The notes beneath the pieces were generated by a model, which was not told where the DNA came from, made no database searches, and worked only from the letters and a program-made list of their open reading frames with translations. Below are positions 49,795-63,746 of a stretch of 64,000 nt of DNA, one piece after another. The stretch covers positions 1,167,553 through 1,231,552 of the forward strand of contig OZ038320.1 in the NCBI GenBank assembly GCA_964035795.1, written 5' to 3'. Each line of letters opens with the position of its first letter. The first letter of the stretch is position 1. The translations under genes were made by a program, and so were the position numbers. The stretch is from Pterobdella sp. o SKG-2022 (lineage: Eukaryota; Annelida; Clitellata; Hirudinida; Piscicolidae).

Positions 49795-52672
49795 GTCCAG
49801 CTCCGTTAAGAGTCCAATCGTCCGCAATGAGGTTGGCAGGCTTGGCTGACATGACTACAATGTGCTGCAGATCTCTCCATGTTAACATTGGGCTGATTAA
49901 AGGGGTGGAGGGTGGAATGTTGAAAAGTGGAATGGAGGAGTGGAGAATAGAGGTTGGAGTGTAAAAATGAGATGACCGGGTTAGGGTTCTATATGCTTTT
50001 TTCAGGTCATGCCTCTAATCTTCATAAAATATAAAAATTTTAAGTTTTTTAAAGCTTTTGCATTTTTTGTTGACTTAGCATTTTTTGATAGACTGATGAA
50101 CATTATAATATAAGATGGTTTTTAAATACACTTTTTATACGACTTTGAATACAAAATAGTATCAAAAAAATATTTTTACATAAGAATATTTTTACATAAG
50201 AATATTTTTACATAAGAATATTTTTACATAAGAATATTTTTACATAAGAATATTTTTACATAAGAATATTTTTACATAAGAATATTTTTACATAAGAATA
50301 TTTTTTCGAATAAAACTTGTTGTAAAAAAATTTTTTAAATCAAATTTTTGAGGTCAAAATGGTTTGCAAATTTACACTTTTTTTGTCAAAACGTTCAATT
50401 GTTAAATTAACAACAATACCAAGAAGCATTTAGAATAAAAACTTCAAAAATGAAACTACCCAAAACAAAGTATACACTGCACCATGGTTACTTGTGTCAA
50501 AAACAGTTGAGTTTAAGCGTGTGATAGAGAAACTTTTTCTTCGATAAAACATTTTGAACAACTAATTTAATCACGACATAATTAATTTATATGTCTGTTT
50601 CATAATATGTCTGTTTCATATTTGTAACACAAACGAACGACAATATCTGATTGGGTGGTGTATGTCTGAAGCACATACACCCATTTATGCGGTCTTTCAA
50701 GATGATTAATGACCTCTGTGAAACTTGAATTTTTCAAACGGTTTCAAGCCATAAATCAAAATAAATAGTTTGTGATTTCATTTTTCACAAAAGTTCACAC
50801 CAATTAACTTATTCTAGCCCTTTCAAACATCCACAAAACAAATGAGATCGAATACTTCTCAACTAAAACTTTTGAACATTGGAAAAGCACTATAAATTTC
50901 CATCATAGAAGAAATCTTCGTAAACTGATGAGATTTTCAGCCATTAAAAATGTTCTTGAACCATCTACCTTAAACAAACACAACCCCCTCATAACCCACT
51001 TGGCTTCAAGTACCAGGGCACATATCCCTGCAGCTAGAGGGGCACTGGCCGATGTTCCCGTGTGGTTCTCTGTGCAATCTTTATTCAGATCTGTTGTGAC
51101 CTGTGTGTTTGTTGTTTTTTAACAGTATGCTTTTATGAATTTTTGTGGAAAAATATGTTTTATAAATTTTAATTTATAGGTTGGAAATATTTGATGGTTT
51201 AACTATAGTACAGGTTAAAAAAATATCTCATATTTTTTGGTTTTGAATTGAAAACACTATAGTGATAATAAAGACTTGAAGGCATACAATGGCTTTTTCT
51301 CCCTGGGCTCCACTGCTGTAGGTCGTGGCAAGAGCAGAAGAACAAGGTTCAGCATACCACGGAACTCTGCCCTGCTCTGAAGCACTACTGATGGAGAGGG
51401 TGTAGATGAGGTTGGTATAGCCATCGCAATTGCAGTTGTCGGAGTACTGGCCCCCATTACCAGAGGCCCACACGTAAATGGAACCCAAGCCTCTTCTGCC
51501 CTGTTATCAACCTAATAGTTACTTTCAAGAAAAAAAAGAAGTTAATTTTAGGGAAAAAGTTAATTAGTAAGTACTCGATCGAATAAACAACAAAGAAGCG
51601 TGTGCTGATTTATTCTTCAAATAAAAAAGCGAGGCTGTTTTTAAACAAAGAATTTCAAAGTTCTTCTTTGAAAAAATTTATCTAATAAATATCTCAAATT
51701 GAAACCCCCTCCACCTTGGTGACTCCCTCTTCAAAAGCCCTCCACGCCATAGGACCTGGACCATCTACCGTCCTCCCATCGTCGTCTGGACCCCATGAAG
51801 CGCTGTAGATGCTGATGTGCTGAGGCTCCCAGCTTAGGGATCTTGCTTCCACTGCATCAGTCACGTCTCCATCAAGCATTCTTATGCCTGAAAGATAGCT
51901 TTGGATGTTTCATTGGAGCAAAACATCCAGAATCATTGAAGTTTTTGACTTGGCTCTGAACACATATAACGCTTGAAACTATCGTCATGTGTTTTTATAT
52001 TTAATACGCCAAAGTTCAGATTTCAATTGAAAAATTAGTTATATCTCTCTCACCTCCGATCCCAGCGTTGAAAGCAACCCCCACCCCACATATCTTGTTG
52101 TTCGCTTCCGCTGCCACTTCTCCAGCACACCGAGTCCCGTGTCTAGATTAAAAAACATTACTAGAATATAAAGACCTTTTAAAAAGTCTTAAAGAAAAGT
52201 TTGCGAGTAATTCTGGTATAATTGAACATTGATTGAATCTCACTTGTTCTCGTTAGTGGGCTCGTATCTGGGCTGGGGGTCTCTGTCGTGGTCATTCACG
52301 TCGTAACTCGCCCTGGCATCCTGTGTTCAAGTCGTTATTAAGTCGTTAAGTGGGTGATTGAGAGGAAGTGAATGTTTTCATTTCAGTTTTTTTGTTTGAA
52401 ATTTGAAGCGTGAGAAGTTTTTGAAAATTATTTTGAAAAGTTCAATTTTTTAGCGAATCAACATGAGAATAATTCAACAAAACTCAGCTTTTCACAGTAT
52501 ATTAAACTAAATAATTTACATAAAAATAAACCAAAAAAATTACATAGTTGTTTTTGAGATCAGGGTGGTCCTTCTCAATGCCATCATCCAATATAGACAC
52601 CACCACCCCTCTGCCAGTGTAGCCTCTGTCCCAAGACTTATGAATGTCCATACTGTGCTCTGATGCCTGGTT
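49795..52672 (-). CDS. Furin: Furin-like convertase: subtilisin-type catalytic domain
   Basis: Exons 52544-52672, 52244-52320, 52054-52142, 51715-51887, 51288-51500, 51000-51100 and 49795-49892. The catalytic triad and oxyanion residue are all visible: Asp333 in [16 protein letters not shown], His374 in [12 protein letters not shown], Asn475 in [19 protein letters not shown], and Ser548 in [14 protein letters not shown]. Other conserved pieces are [52 protein letters not shown] and [16 protein letters not shown]. All junction phases agree. It is a Ca2+-dependent serine endoprotease of the secretory pathway that cuts after paired or multibasic sites. The acidic substrate-pocket pattern fits the furin/PC family better than bacterial subtilisins. 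Confidence 0.95.
50168..50304 (+). repeat. 16-bp tandem repeat, 8 copies
   Basis: Eight head-to-tail copies of ATATTTTTACATAAGA within the intron between catalytic-domain exons 49892 and 51000. Copies look identical except at the edges, which suggests recent amplification or strand slippage. Confidence 0.97.
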
Positions 52673-55600
52673 CTGATGAGTGGAGTTTGTTCTGTTGTAT
52701 CAAAGCATGTTTTTGAGCATATCTAAGCCATGGAACACTAAGTATTATGTATGGCTCTTATCTCAGAGTAATTTGAATGAAAAATATTCAAAGAATTTTT
52801 CAAGTGCTTAAACTTTTGGTTTGTGGTAAGTTGAAACAATTTTCTAAAACACTGTAGAAATGTATATCTTTTTATATAATGATTGATGGAGTAGGAAGAT
52901 GGTAATAAAAACGCTGACCATCCTACACGTCGATAGATGAGAAGCAGATAATCTTCATTCACACAAAACAGACCCGCAACTTTTTACATTCTAATCATTT
53001 TTTTCCACCTTTTTTCGGTCGTTAGTTGATGATAAGCAATAACTTTTGGTGTAAAAAATCCTCGATAAAAACTGCGCATAAGACAGACTAAAAAAACCAG
53101 AAACGAGGCAGCACTATTAGATAAATTGATGAATATACAACGTGCCATTTAATTTAGTCAATTAACTTTTGACACGCTGGTTACATCCACTCCAATTTTC
53201 CTGGTATATAACTATAGTTTTAATCTTCACTGTATGGTGGTATATATGTCTGTGCTCACCCGTGCAATTATGTAGATAGCTCTTTAAAATTAAAAACATG
53301 AGGAATTAAGTACAAACTACAAGCATTACAGGCAAAATAATGGCGCAGAATAAACGACTGACTCACTGAAATTATGCTATATGTTCTTTAAATCAATCTA
53401 GCGAACTCTCAATAAGGCAAAATGGATAATGTTTACACAAATGCAAAGATAAAATGCCTTAAAAATACGCACTCAGAAGCTAGGCTTTCATAAACTTGTA
53501 TGCGGTAGTATGATGATGGAGATTATGTAATTGCTTATGCGCCTGATTTGCTCAAAAATTTCTGTGCAAGTTCGATTCTTATGTTTCCAATATATTATTT
53601 TTTTTATTGAAATTTTTTTGAAACTATTATTCAAAATATTCAGAGTTCAAAAGTTTATTTTCTGATAGACTGTTTATTATTTGAGATTTGTTTCAGAGTT
53701 AAAGCAGTGAAAGGTACTGAACGCATGAAAAAACAGAAAAATTTCGATTGTTAGTGAATACGTTTTTGTTACAGGAATGTGCAAGATGCGAGTTGAAATC
53801 AAGATATGATGAGAGTGTAGATTGATGAAAACACAAATGGAGAATTGGATTAAAAGTGAAGTTTATGGATTTGCTTCACATTGATTTATTTTGATTTAGC
53901 ACATATGAAATATTAATAGAAAGATAAAAAATTATTTGATGAAAAATATGAGAAGTTAGATCATAAAGTGTTCTTATCACTTGCAATTTATCAATCAGTT
54001 TTATTATGTACATAAGCATAATTCTGTAACAAAAAAAATTTATATAAATTTGGAAATTGGAAAAAGACAGAAAATGTAAAAATTTATTTAAATTGCAATT
54101 TTTATGAATTTTCTACGCAGCACAATTGCGGAGAATGATTGATTTGAGAATTTAATTCTTTTTCGGGCAGCTTTCAACGATGCAGACAAAATATCTCATA
54201 AAACTGCACATACTAATGCATTATGCATTATATCTTATGCATTAGTGTTGCATACCAGTGTTTAATTCATCTGAATTAAAGTGAAATTTTCAAAACTGAG
54301 AAAAACATTTTAAGTTCTCAATAAGGATGAAATGAGGATGGAGAGAGTGAAGCATGTGTGGTGAGCACAAGCGATCATAAAAGTGTGAGAGCACACACAA
54401 GATAACAAGTTGAATGTTTCCAATTCCAAATAGTCAGTACCCTAGATTTCAAAATATTCATGTTTGAGTCAGTCAAATTGTAAAAAGCGCAAAACGATAA
54501 AAGTTTGATGGGTGATTTTAAAGCTTTGTGAAAATATATTTTTTGAGCTTAAAATAAATTCTAATTGATAAAAATTTAAGTGCTTTAAAATTTTTCACAA
54601 AAACTTGGTAATTTTTCAAATTTTTACAAAAGCAAAAGTTTGATAAAGAAGTCGATAGATTTGAGATAAGGTTTTTTGAGCGTCAGACAAATGACTATAG
54701 CCCCTATGTAACTTCATTAAGAAAACCCACAAGATTCAGTAATACTTCTGAATATTTACTTTTATCTATTTCATATAATTATTTGTATGTTTTGTTATCC
54801 ACTGAAGAGCCGTTGTCTTTTTGATTTAATTAGAAATTGTATCATTTTTGTTATTCATTCCATAAGAGCCAAAAAATATAATCTCTGGTCGAGAATAAAT
54901 CAAAAATGAACCAGAATTCAACCTTATCTATTACTTGTGGGCGAGCCTCAGTTATTTTGGCTTTGTACTTTTGAAAAAAATATACTTTTGAGAGTTTCAC
55001 ATTCTTTTGTGAAAAATCAAACATTTATGGAATATTAAAAAAGTTATTTTTGAAAAATAAACAAAAAAAAATTTTTCCAACTAAAATTTTAATTAATTAA
55101 ACAAAAGCTTGGAAAACTGTTCAATCACAATTCTCTTTGATTAAAAAAAGCGCTTTTTCTTGTTACTTCCTTTTTCATTATTTCCAAAATGTTGCCAATG
55201 AAAAAAAAATAGAAAACAAAAAATAACCAATCAAGTTCACGCTATTAAACATTTTTTAACCAAATTTTCATGGCATGCGCGAGCAATATCTAATATATTT
55301 CTGTATTTGGTTTTAGGCCTGCTTGAAAAGCCCCTAGTTTATGTACTTGGTGCAAAAAGCCTCAAAAAATACGGACCCGTCGAAGCCTGAAAATGTCCGG
55401 ATTTTTGAGACAATAATCATGTTTTCTAAATCTGAAATCAAAATAATCTTATTTCTGTGATATGTTTCAAATGCCAAGATAGATTTCTCTGTAAAAAAAT
55501 TACTGTTTCATTATTAACCCTGTCAAAAACTTTGCTGGAAAAAGTCTAAACTTTTACTTAATATATTCAGACACTTTCCCTAAATGACTGACTGATAATT

Positions 55601-56475
55601 TAATATTTTAAACATTATAAAGCCAAAAAATTTTAAAGCGACTCTGTTTAGATTATCGAGAAATCCGGATTAGCGGTATCCGGAATTTTTAAAGATGCCA
55701 CTACATTGAATAATGAAATACATGAAAACTATAAAAAAAACATATAATCTGAGTTATATAGCATTTATCGTTTGAAGATCTATAAAAATATTCAGATTTC
55801 ACACCAATAATGAAGTTATTAAAACATTTATTGAAATAAAAGCTCAAATATTCTATTTTTAATTTAAATAAATGTATTAATAAATTAATTTTTAACATAA
55901 AAAACTAATAAATTAACAAAAACACATGTATTGTGCAAATCATAGAAAAAAATTAACACCTGCATATCAAAACACTTCTCTATATTCATAAAGCTTTTTA
56001 CAGACATGCTTATTTATTTTGGTAAATATTTATTCCGAGAATTTTTAAATTAATTTATTGGGTTTTTTAAAAAAAATATTTTATTAAAAAATTAATATAT
56101 GCTTATAAAAACATCTGTAAAGTAATAGAACATATAAAAATAAGTGCAAAATATCTATAAAACTTAACTATATAGTACGAAAAAATACCCACAAGTAATA
56201 TAAAAATACCTTTATAATAAATAATATAATACCAATACAAAAACTCTAAAAACCAAAATTTATATTAAAGATTTGCTCACACATAATAGTTCTATGAATA
56301 ATAGAAGATGCCTGAAAAGTATAAGACCGTATCCATATAATGCTAGAAACAGCAGATAAGGACTTTAGGATATAAGACAAGGGTTTATAAGTTTACCAAG
56401 TCTTTTAACTTAGGTCAAATCAGCAGACAATGTGATGAAGACATCAAAAACAGGTAAAGACAATTAGGTACCTAC
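52673..56475 (-). other. Furin-like gene intron (3.8 kb)
   Basis: AT-rich. It includes a possible tRNA-like/SINE head near 53505-53580 (with AGTTCGATTCT, B-box-like) and a pogo-like segment near 55365-55690 with repeated TCCGGAT motifs. No exon found. Confidence 0.6.
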
Positions 56476-59461
56476 CATATACCACATTCTGGCCCATTTT
56501 GGGTCATTGAAGGCCACTCTCTTCACTCTCTTCTTCACCACCTGCTGCTCTGCCCATCTTATCTGTGGGGGTTTGGTGGTTTTGGGTGAGTTATTCTGAG
56601 TATGCCAAATAAAGGGGTTTAGTTATAAGAGTTATGTTTGATGGCTGATGGTTTTTGTGTTGAGTGTAAGTTTTTACTCGATAACATGTGGTAACGTGTA
56701 GTTCTGAGATATAAATTTGAAACTTTTCATGGTTCAGCTTCATTGTTAAAATACAAAAGGTTCGAAAATCTCTTGACTATTGTGACAATTTCAAGTCTGG
56801 CTGTCAAGTGGGTTTCAATGGAAATGGGTGGAGAAAAGTTTGGTTGCCTATAAATCACTATTTTCAGGTCTATTTTAACAAAATGATGAATGGTGACAGA
56901 AAAAGAAAAATGTCATTTTGAAATATATTTTAAGCAAGCCTTATTTATAAAAGCGTTTTTATTAGTAAAAAGTTGACTTGAAAATCGATTTTTACGGTTG
57001 CAGTGAACAAAAGAAAAGACCACAACTACAAAAGTTGACTACAACTATGAAGATGGATAATCTTTTCAAAAAAATATTTATGGAAGTGTTGAAAATCTCA
57101 AGTCAGTTTTTTCAACTGTCAAAAAGAAACCTCTATTTTGAGAATTGATTGCCTCAAAAATTGATAATATAAAATAAATTAAAAATGAAAACTATAATTA
57201 TTTAAATTTATACAACGTTTCAAAACAAATATTCTGGGGCAAAATAAAAGCAAACAAATGCATACACAAACATATAGGTGCTGCTTGGGTGTGAGCAAAA
57301 AACAAGAGTACGAAAAAAGATTTCAAACAAAAATAAATCAAAAAGATCATGAATATTCTCAAGATCAATTTATTATTTCACAGTTTTCTGTTTTTTATTG
57401 TTTTTAACATTTAATTTGTTGTCTCTAAGCTTGCATAATGCTAAAGACCCCTTTAAAAAGATAAAAATATTTATAAAAATAATGGAATTATTCAAAATAA
57501 CATGTTATTTACCAATGTTTTGTTAATCTCTGTTATTTTCAACTCTAGCATAAATAATTAATTATATTTGAAACATTAACAAAGCCTATGATAAACTGCC
57601 TTGTAGGAACAAAACAAGAGTTGCTGCACTTGAGCTCTTCAAAAGTATTAAATGTGGTCTAGAAACTGTTGATGTTCACGCCATTATAGTCACATTCGTA
57701 TTTGTTTTGTTTTATTGGTTTGTTTTTTGCTGATTCCCATGTCTATAAAAGATTTTATGAAACTTTGAAATTATTTAAACATAAAAAATCAATAAAGTTT
57801 TTAAAGACATCTCATGTATGTTTTGTATTGCAATTAAACTTTGAAAACATCAATTGAGGATTCATATATTTATTTAAAAGATGTTAACGTTTTATGATAA
57901 GGCTAAACTTATCGAAAATCATAGCTTTTCTTTTAAATAAATGTAGGAATCCTCAATTCATGTTTTCAAAGTTTAATTACAATAAAGTTTTGAAATATAT
58001 TAAATTTTGTGGCTTTATATGTTGTACAGCTTCAAATTTAATCAAGTCTTTTTATATCGATCTGTCCAAAATCTATATTTTCCAATTGAAAACTTCTATT
58101 TTAAAATTAGATTTAGTTCAAAAATTCTCAATTTCAAATTTCATCACGTTTTAATGCATTTCAAAAGTCTACGGAGAATTTCACAAATTAGCACCAAAAA
58201 AAAATTTAATTTAATTGATGGAAAAAAGATGTCTGAAAAATAAATTAGAAAAATTAAATAATATCAGCGGATTTCAAAGAAACAGAAGCAAATATTGAAA
58301 ACTACGCGCCATTCATAACAAAATATGGCCGTTTGATCAGGGGTTGGTTTAATTAAGAACGTACATGCTGGTCTCCAAGGAGTTCTTTGTTCACTTGGTC
58401 CCTTGATCTTAAAGACCTTTTCATCACTCTTCTGCTCTTCACGAGGTAGAAACCATCCATCACCTGAGTGTAATTTTGAAATATCATTTTAAATTACTAA
58501 ATAAAACATAAAATTTGTTTGAAAAATTTGACATTAATAGCGGTGGAATTCAAAAACCAAAGAAAAATTTAACAAAAGCATAAGATTGTGTTTTTGGCTT
58601 TAAAATGAAAAATATAAGCAATTTGATAGAAACTATAAAAACGATTTATTGACACTAAAAAAGCTTAAAAAATCAAAAAAAATGATAAATTTTTGCATTT
58701 AAAATGGAATAAAACCGTTAAAAATATATACGAGCCTTGTCAACAAACACAAGCCTGTGTTGTCTGGCCACATCCCTCGCCTCCTTCTCACCCCCCTCCA
58801 CTTCTATCACCCACTCATTCGTGTAAACTTTTGACTCAGCAGCTGTAGCTTCTTTCAAAATGGCAGCCATACAAAGGATGCTTATAAAGATGACTAGGAG
58901 GGGTTGAAAATGACTTTTGAGTTTGCCGACTGGAAAGCTTTTTTTATGGTGTTCTGCTCGAATGATCTTGATTGTGTCTCTTTGAATGTTTTCTGTTAAA
59001 TAATTTTTATTTTCGCAATTTGCCTGGGAGCTGTGAAATCGTAGGTTTTGTGAAGTATGAGAATTTTTGTTTTTTACAAAGGTTTCGTGGCATTTATCGT
59101 TAGGACATTGGGACAATCGTGTGTGGCAGATGCCATTTGAGGCTTCAAAACCCTCTTTTTTAGGGCATTCTCTTTTTATTTTGTTTTTTAATAAATATTT
59201 GAAATAATTTTCACAAATTTCATTCTTATTATCAACACTTTTATAAAAGTGTTTCTTTCCATTAATGGTTTTTTGTGTTTTGTAAAATGTTCTACAGGAA
59301 GAATTATCACATCTGCTGATGTATCCACATCTTCGAAAACAAAGAGAGTTTTTTATGTTATGAACACTTTTTCGACTTTCTTTATTGCAAATAACTGTGT
59401 TTTTGTCATTTTCTTTATAATTTGTAGGGGTTTTACCGCTGAAAACACACATTTTCCGCAA
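56476..59461 (-). CDS. Furin: Furin-like convertase: N-terminal extension, signal anchor and prodomain
   Basis: Exons 58736-59461, 58365-58463 and 56476-56562. The first exon starts at ATG (59459-59461) with an unusual 186-residue Cys/Lys/Asn-rich extension. A hydrophobic segment PLLVIFISILCMAAIL follows (about 187-202) and acts as signal anchor or internal signal peptide. The prodomain then begins YTNEWVIEVEGGEKEARDVA. Exon 2 adds VMDGFYLVKSRRVMKRSL (secondary prodomain basic site region). Exon 3 adds IRWAEQQVVKKRVKR, whose KKRVKR ends at residue 290, the autocatalytic activation site, followed by VAFNDPKWARMWYM. The first exon appears to end at AAG/GCTCGT, a GC donor. The whole model from 59461 to 47248 is 806 residues. 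Drosophila furin 1 also has a long pre-membrane N-terminus, from general knowledge. Confidence 0.88.
56563..58364 (-). other. Furin-like gene intron (1.8 kb) with fold-back element
   Basis: AT-rich sequence between the second and third coding exons. It carries the inverted repeat at 57828-57982. No exon recognised. Confidence 0.7.
57828..57982. repeat. Fold-back (palindromic) element
   Basis: A left arm at 57828-57880 and a right arm at 57930-57982, about 53 nt each, are near-perfect reverse complements (about five mismatches by eye) around a 49-nt spacer. The right arm and spacer are repeated at 15505-15576 in the other orientation. It resembles a small MITE or snap-back element. No target-site duplication was established. 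Confidence 0.8.
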
Positions 59462-62400
59462 GTTTTGGCATAAAATCTTCTTTGTCTATTTTAGAATATT
59501 TTACATATGAGTCAACTTTGTTATTTTTGATTCACTGCTCAGCCACCAGAAGTATCAAACCATGTTCGAGGTTCTGCTTTGGTTTGTGATGAAAAGTTTT
59601 TTTTTCTGTGGAGTAAAGCATTTTGTTAGTTTTTATGCAAAATAAATTCAAGAAACTTTGGTTTCATATTTCAATTGAGAATTTCAAGGATTTTGTTTTA
59701 TCGTGGTAGAAAAAAGCAAAAAATATTTTCAGACGAAATAATTGTTTGAAATATTGAAAAAGTAATTTTGAGGTCGAGTAATTCAATTATCACATGGAAA
59801 GTTCTCTCAATCCCAAGTCAAAATTTTTTCCACTTTTGAAGATACTCGTCGAGAATATCAATAATTTCAAGGTAAAAATCATAAAAACATGGAGCAAACA
59901 AACATTATAATTAGATACCAGGCCATTAAATATTAGTTTTTTATCATTGGTGATTATATTTCAACTAACACCAACACCTCCCTACTTGAAACAAATATAC
60001 ATTTTCACCTACAAAGCAATTAACACGAAATAGTTATACCATCTCAAAACACCGCATTCTCTTTTCAATTATGATTATATTAAAATCTCATGCACGCACT
60101 CTATGAAACTTTTCTGTGCACATTGAAAGCAGTTTGAATTTTAAAGATAAGAGCTTAGAAGCGTACACTGGTGTACAGCATATGTTAAACGCACGTTTCC
60201 AACCCCTTAAATAATTAATTTTTTAACGCTTTTACGTTGAATTGTTCAACAAAAGATAATATAACTTTGAAATAGATATTTGAATTTTTTTTTAAAATTG
60301 TTTTAAATTATCAATGATTTTACAATGTTATGTATTATAATGAGGGTGTCAACACTAGATGACGTAAGAAAAAGAGGGAAACGTTTGTATGAATTGCTGT
60401 AGAATATTTTCAATTTAATTAAAGTTTATCATTTTAGTACATAAGAACGTTTTAGTGTGAAAAAATTTTGTCGTTATATTAGCATATTTTTTCAGCTTTT
60501 TGAGTGCTGTATGGCATAACAAAAATGTTCCTCAAAAACTCACATATATATTTCTATTTAATGCTGGCAGATAGAATTGAAGTTTTAATATGAAATGCAA
60601 CTCTTGCTGTGTTATTTTCAAGAACAATTGAAAGAATAAATTCTAATATTCAATTTTAAATCCACTTTAACTGGAAATTAAAGCTAAATTTAAATATTAA
60701 ATTTCTGAAACTATGAATGGAACAGAGAAAGTGGATTTAAAATCTTTCATGAATCCTTTGGTAGTCTTAATGATGCGTCCATTTTACACACAGTCATCAC
60801 TACTTGATCATACCTTTTTTATGGCTCTATTCTTATGGGCATAAAAATGGATTAAAGCCTACTTCAATGTACCCTCTTAGCCTTCTGAGCATAAGTTCTT
60901 TTGAAAACCAGATAAATTCAAGTAAAGATTTTATAAAATTAATGAAATTAGCTTTGAATAGAAGGTTTTGTGAAGAAAGTAAATCCAAAATACGCTTATA
61001 ATAAATTCAACTTAAAATTAATTTATGTAAAAATTAAATAAAAATTCAATTTAAGTTTTTTTAAATTCTCGAACGTATATATCATATTCAGTCGATTTGA
61101 TAGAGTTTATTGGAGCTATCCTTGGGATTTAGAAAAGATTTTTAAGCCATAAAAATAATTTTATAAATTGAAAATAAATGCTAGAAACGAGTATCAGAAA
61201 AATAAAATGAAATCTATGGAGAAAGACCGATAAAATCGAATTTTTTGATAAAACTTGGATAAAACATCGACACCACAAAATTATATTTTCTTCTTGAAGC
61301 ATTTAATTCCGGGTTCTTTCTTTTCAGTAAGCTTTAAACTCACGGTCGTTTCAGCGAACAAAATTTTAAAATTCAGAATAAAACTTTCGATTTAAGAAGT
61401 ACGTCCCAAACCCTACAAGATTCAGTTGTGACGCTATAATACTGTTAACAACTACAAAATCTATTCAGGCATACATGTGCTATTTCATAATGATAGCAGT
61501 TGGAGCTCTGCATAAATTGTGTACTGGTCTCGAAAAAAGTTTTGAAAAATTAATTGATGAATTTCGGTTGAAGAAACACTGAAATCCGATTTCAAACCCA
61601 TTCCACAGCTTGCATAGTTTTACTGTGTATCGGGATAAGGAATCGAATCTAATGACTACAAACAAAAACTCGGAAAAATATTTCTATGAGCTCTAACAAG
61701 TGTGGTTGTTCAAAATAGAAAAGAGAAGAAAAAGAAGAAGAAGAAACCTACCATAAGATTCAAAAATATAAAATTTGAACCAGGCGAGAAATGTCAAGAC
61801 TTACTTAACATGAAAAAATTTGAAGTTGACAAGAGCAAGGTATCGAATATCAAACCAACCACACCAGGGTTAAACAACAAGAACTTCATCTGACAAACGC
61901 CAGCTTTGAAATTGGTTGCGTAAAAAGTGTACATAGGTTATGACGCAATGGAATCCATTATGGACTAGATTCTATATTTATTAACTTTATCATTTATAGT
62001 CATCTTTATTGGTTTCATTATTTCTCAAGATCTCAACACAATATTTGAAGTTTCTAAGATATTTTTGACAGCAGATGCCTGCACATATGAATAAAATTAG
62101 AAGCTACAATAGATTTCAATTATGAGGAATGCAAAATGAAAGTTATGGGAATATTTTAAATTCTGAAATATAACCAGTCTTTAATGTGATTTAAAGCAGC
62201 TGTGATCTCTAGAGAATATGCTTCTAGACAAATTTTTTATTTTTTATAGAATTTTGTATTTGATATAATAGTAATAAATTTTGGAAGATGATGAAATTTT
62301 GATAAAATATCCTTTAAAAATGTGATAAAAAAATAATCACAATATATCATAAAACGTTAGAATATAAATTGCCAGAATATGCGAATATCTTAGATAAGAG

Positions 62401-63683
62401 ATTGCAGCTGGTAAATTGTTATATAGAAGATTTTGAGGTGTGGAATGGTTGGATTGATTCATGGGAAAAGATACCAGATAATATAGAAAAGATCAGAAAT
62501 GGTGGGTTTATGGTGTCATGGTCAAATATTTTTGAATTTATTCCTCAAATTTTCAATTCATAGTTTTTTTGTTCAGTTTCAACTGCTGGTTATTTATGGT
62601 TATGCTGGTTTGTTATAATTATATTAATGTTAGTTAGTTGATGATGGTTATAATTATTGCAAACGTTTCTTATATTCCTACAGAAAAACTGATAGTATTA
62701 ATGCTCATACTTAAGCTTGAATAATTTTTCAAATACATTTATACGTTTTAAATGTTATTCTCTTTTATTGAAACTCAATTGTTTTTTAGATACAGATTTT
62801 CTTGGAAAATAACTCTCAAATGGATATTTATGATTATAATTCCAACGATAAGAACCCATATTTATTATGATCAAATGAAAAAGGCATTCTCTCACTTCTT
62901 ATTTTAAATATACTTTTACTTTTGCATTTATTTATTCAGTTACTACCAATATTTTCTTCACTGTACTTGTTTTCATCTGCTGCGGCAATTATCGATAAGA
63001 TAATTTTTCCACGTATTTGGTCTTACTTCACCAGATAGAGAACTTTAAGTTTTGACTATATATATACCATACGCCCGTATAAATTAGCAGTAATGATTCC
63101 TTCTAAGCAAACTGTTTGAAGCGTGTAAGATCTAAAAGATCTCAAGGTTTTACCAACTTTTTAGTTCTTGCATGTATGTTTCTAATGCATTTTTGGCCAT
63201 CCTTGATAAGATAATATATACAATACATATAATGCGTTAATATACATTAATATATACATTTTATTACTATATACAAATAAATCTTTCGTTAGTAAATATT
63301 TTATTGAATATGATAGAGAATTGTGTTTTAAGATATTAGTAGATATAAAGCCTTTAGAACAAGGGTATATTTAACTTTTGACACATCTTAATGGATTTTT
63401 CATAACTAATTTACAAAAGTTTGCATCAAACATATGAGCTTTTCAACAGATCCAATATACGCATTATATAATCTTGTTTGATGTAAAACTGAAATATAAA
63501 TTTAAACAAAATATTTTTATTGACGTTGAAAAATTATTTAAAAATTAAAAATTACTTTATCTGGATATATGCAGAACTAAAGTAACCACCATGAAAAATG
63601 AAACATACAAATGACATACAATAGGACAAAGCAAAATTAAAGATAAAATAGGACAAAATAAAAGATACAAATAATAATGAAAC
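59462..63683. other. Intergenic, no gene recognised
   Basis: AT-rich sequence upstream of the furin-like gene. It should contain that gene's 5' UTR and promoter. A copy of the TATCATAAAACGTTAGAAT motif of the fold-back repeat lies at 62345-62363. A 64-codon plus-strand frame at 62369-62563 has no recognisable domain. Confidence 0.5.
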
Positions 63684-63689
63684 TTTATT
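63684..63689 (-). terminator. Polyadenylation signal AATAAA (minus strand)
   Basis: AATAAA on the minus strand, about 60 nt after the stop of the putative terminal exon at 63747-63843. Confidence 0.5.
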
Positions 63690-63746
63690 TCCCCTTATCT
63701 CCCATACTCCTAGCTGATGTAGCTGGTCAAATGAGTGAAGATTATA

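Noticed and set aside
50168..50304. CRISPR-like array
   Set aside because: Units are contiguous with no spacers, in an intron of an animal gene.
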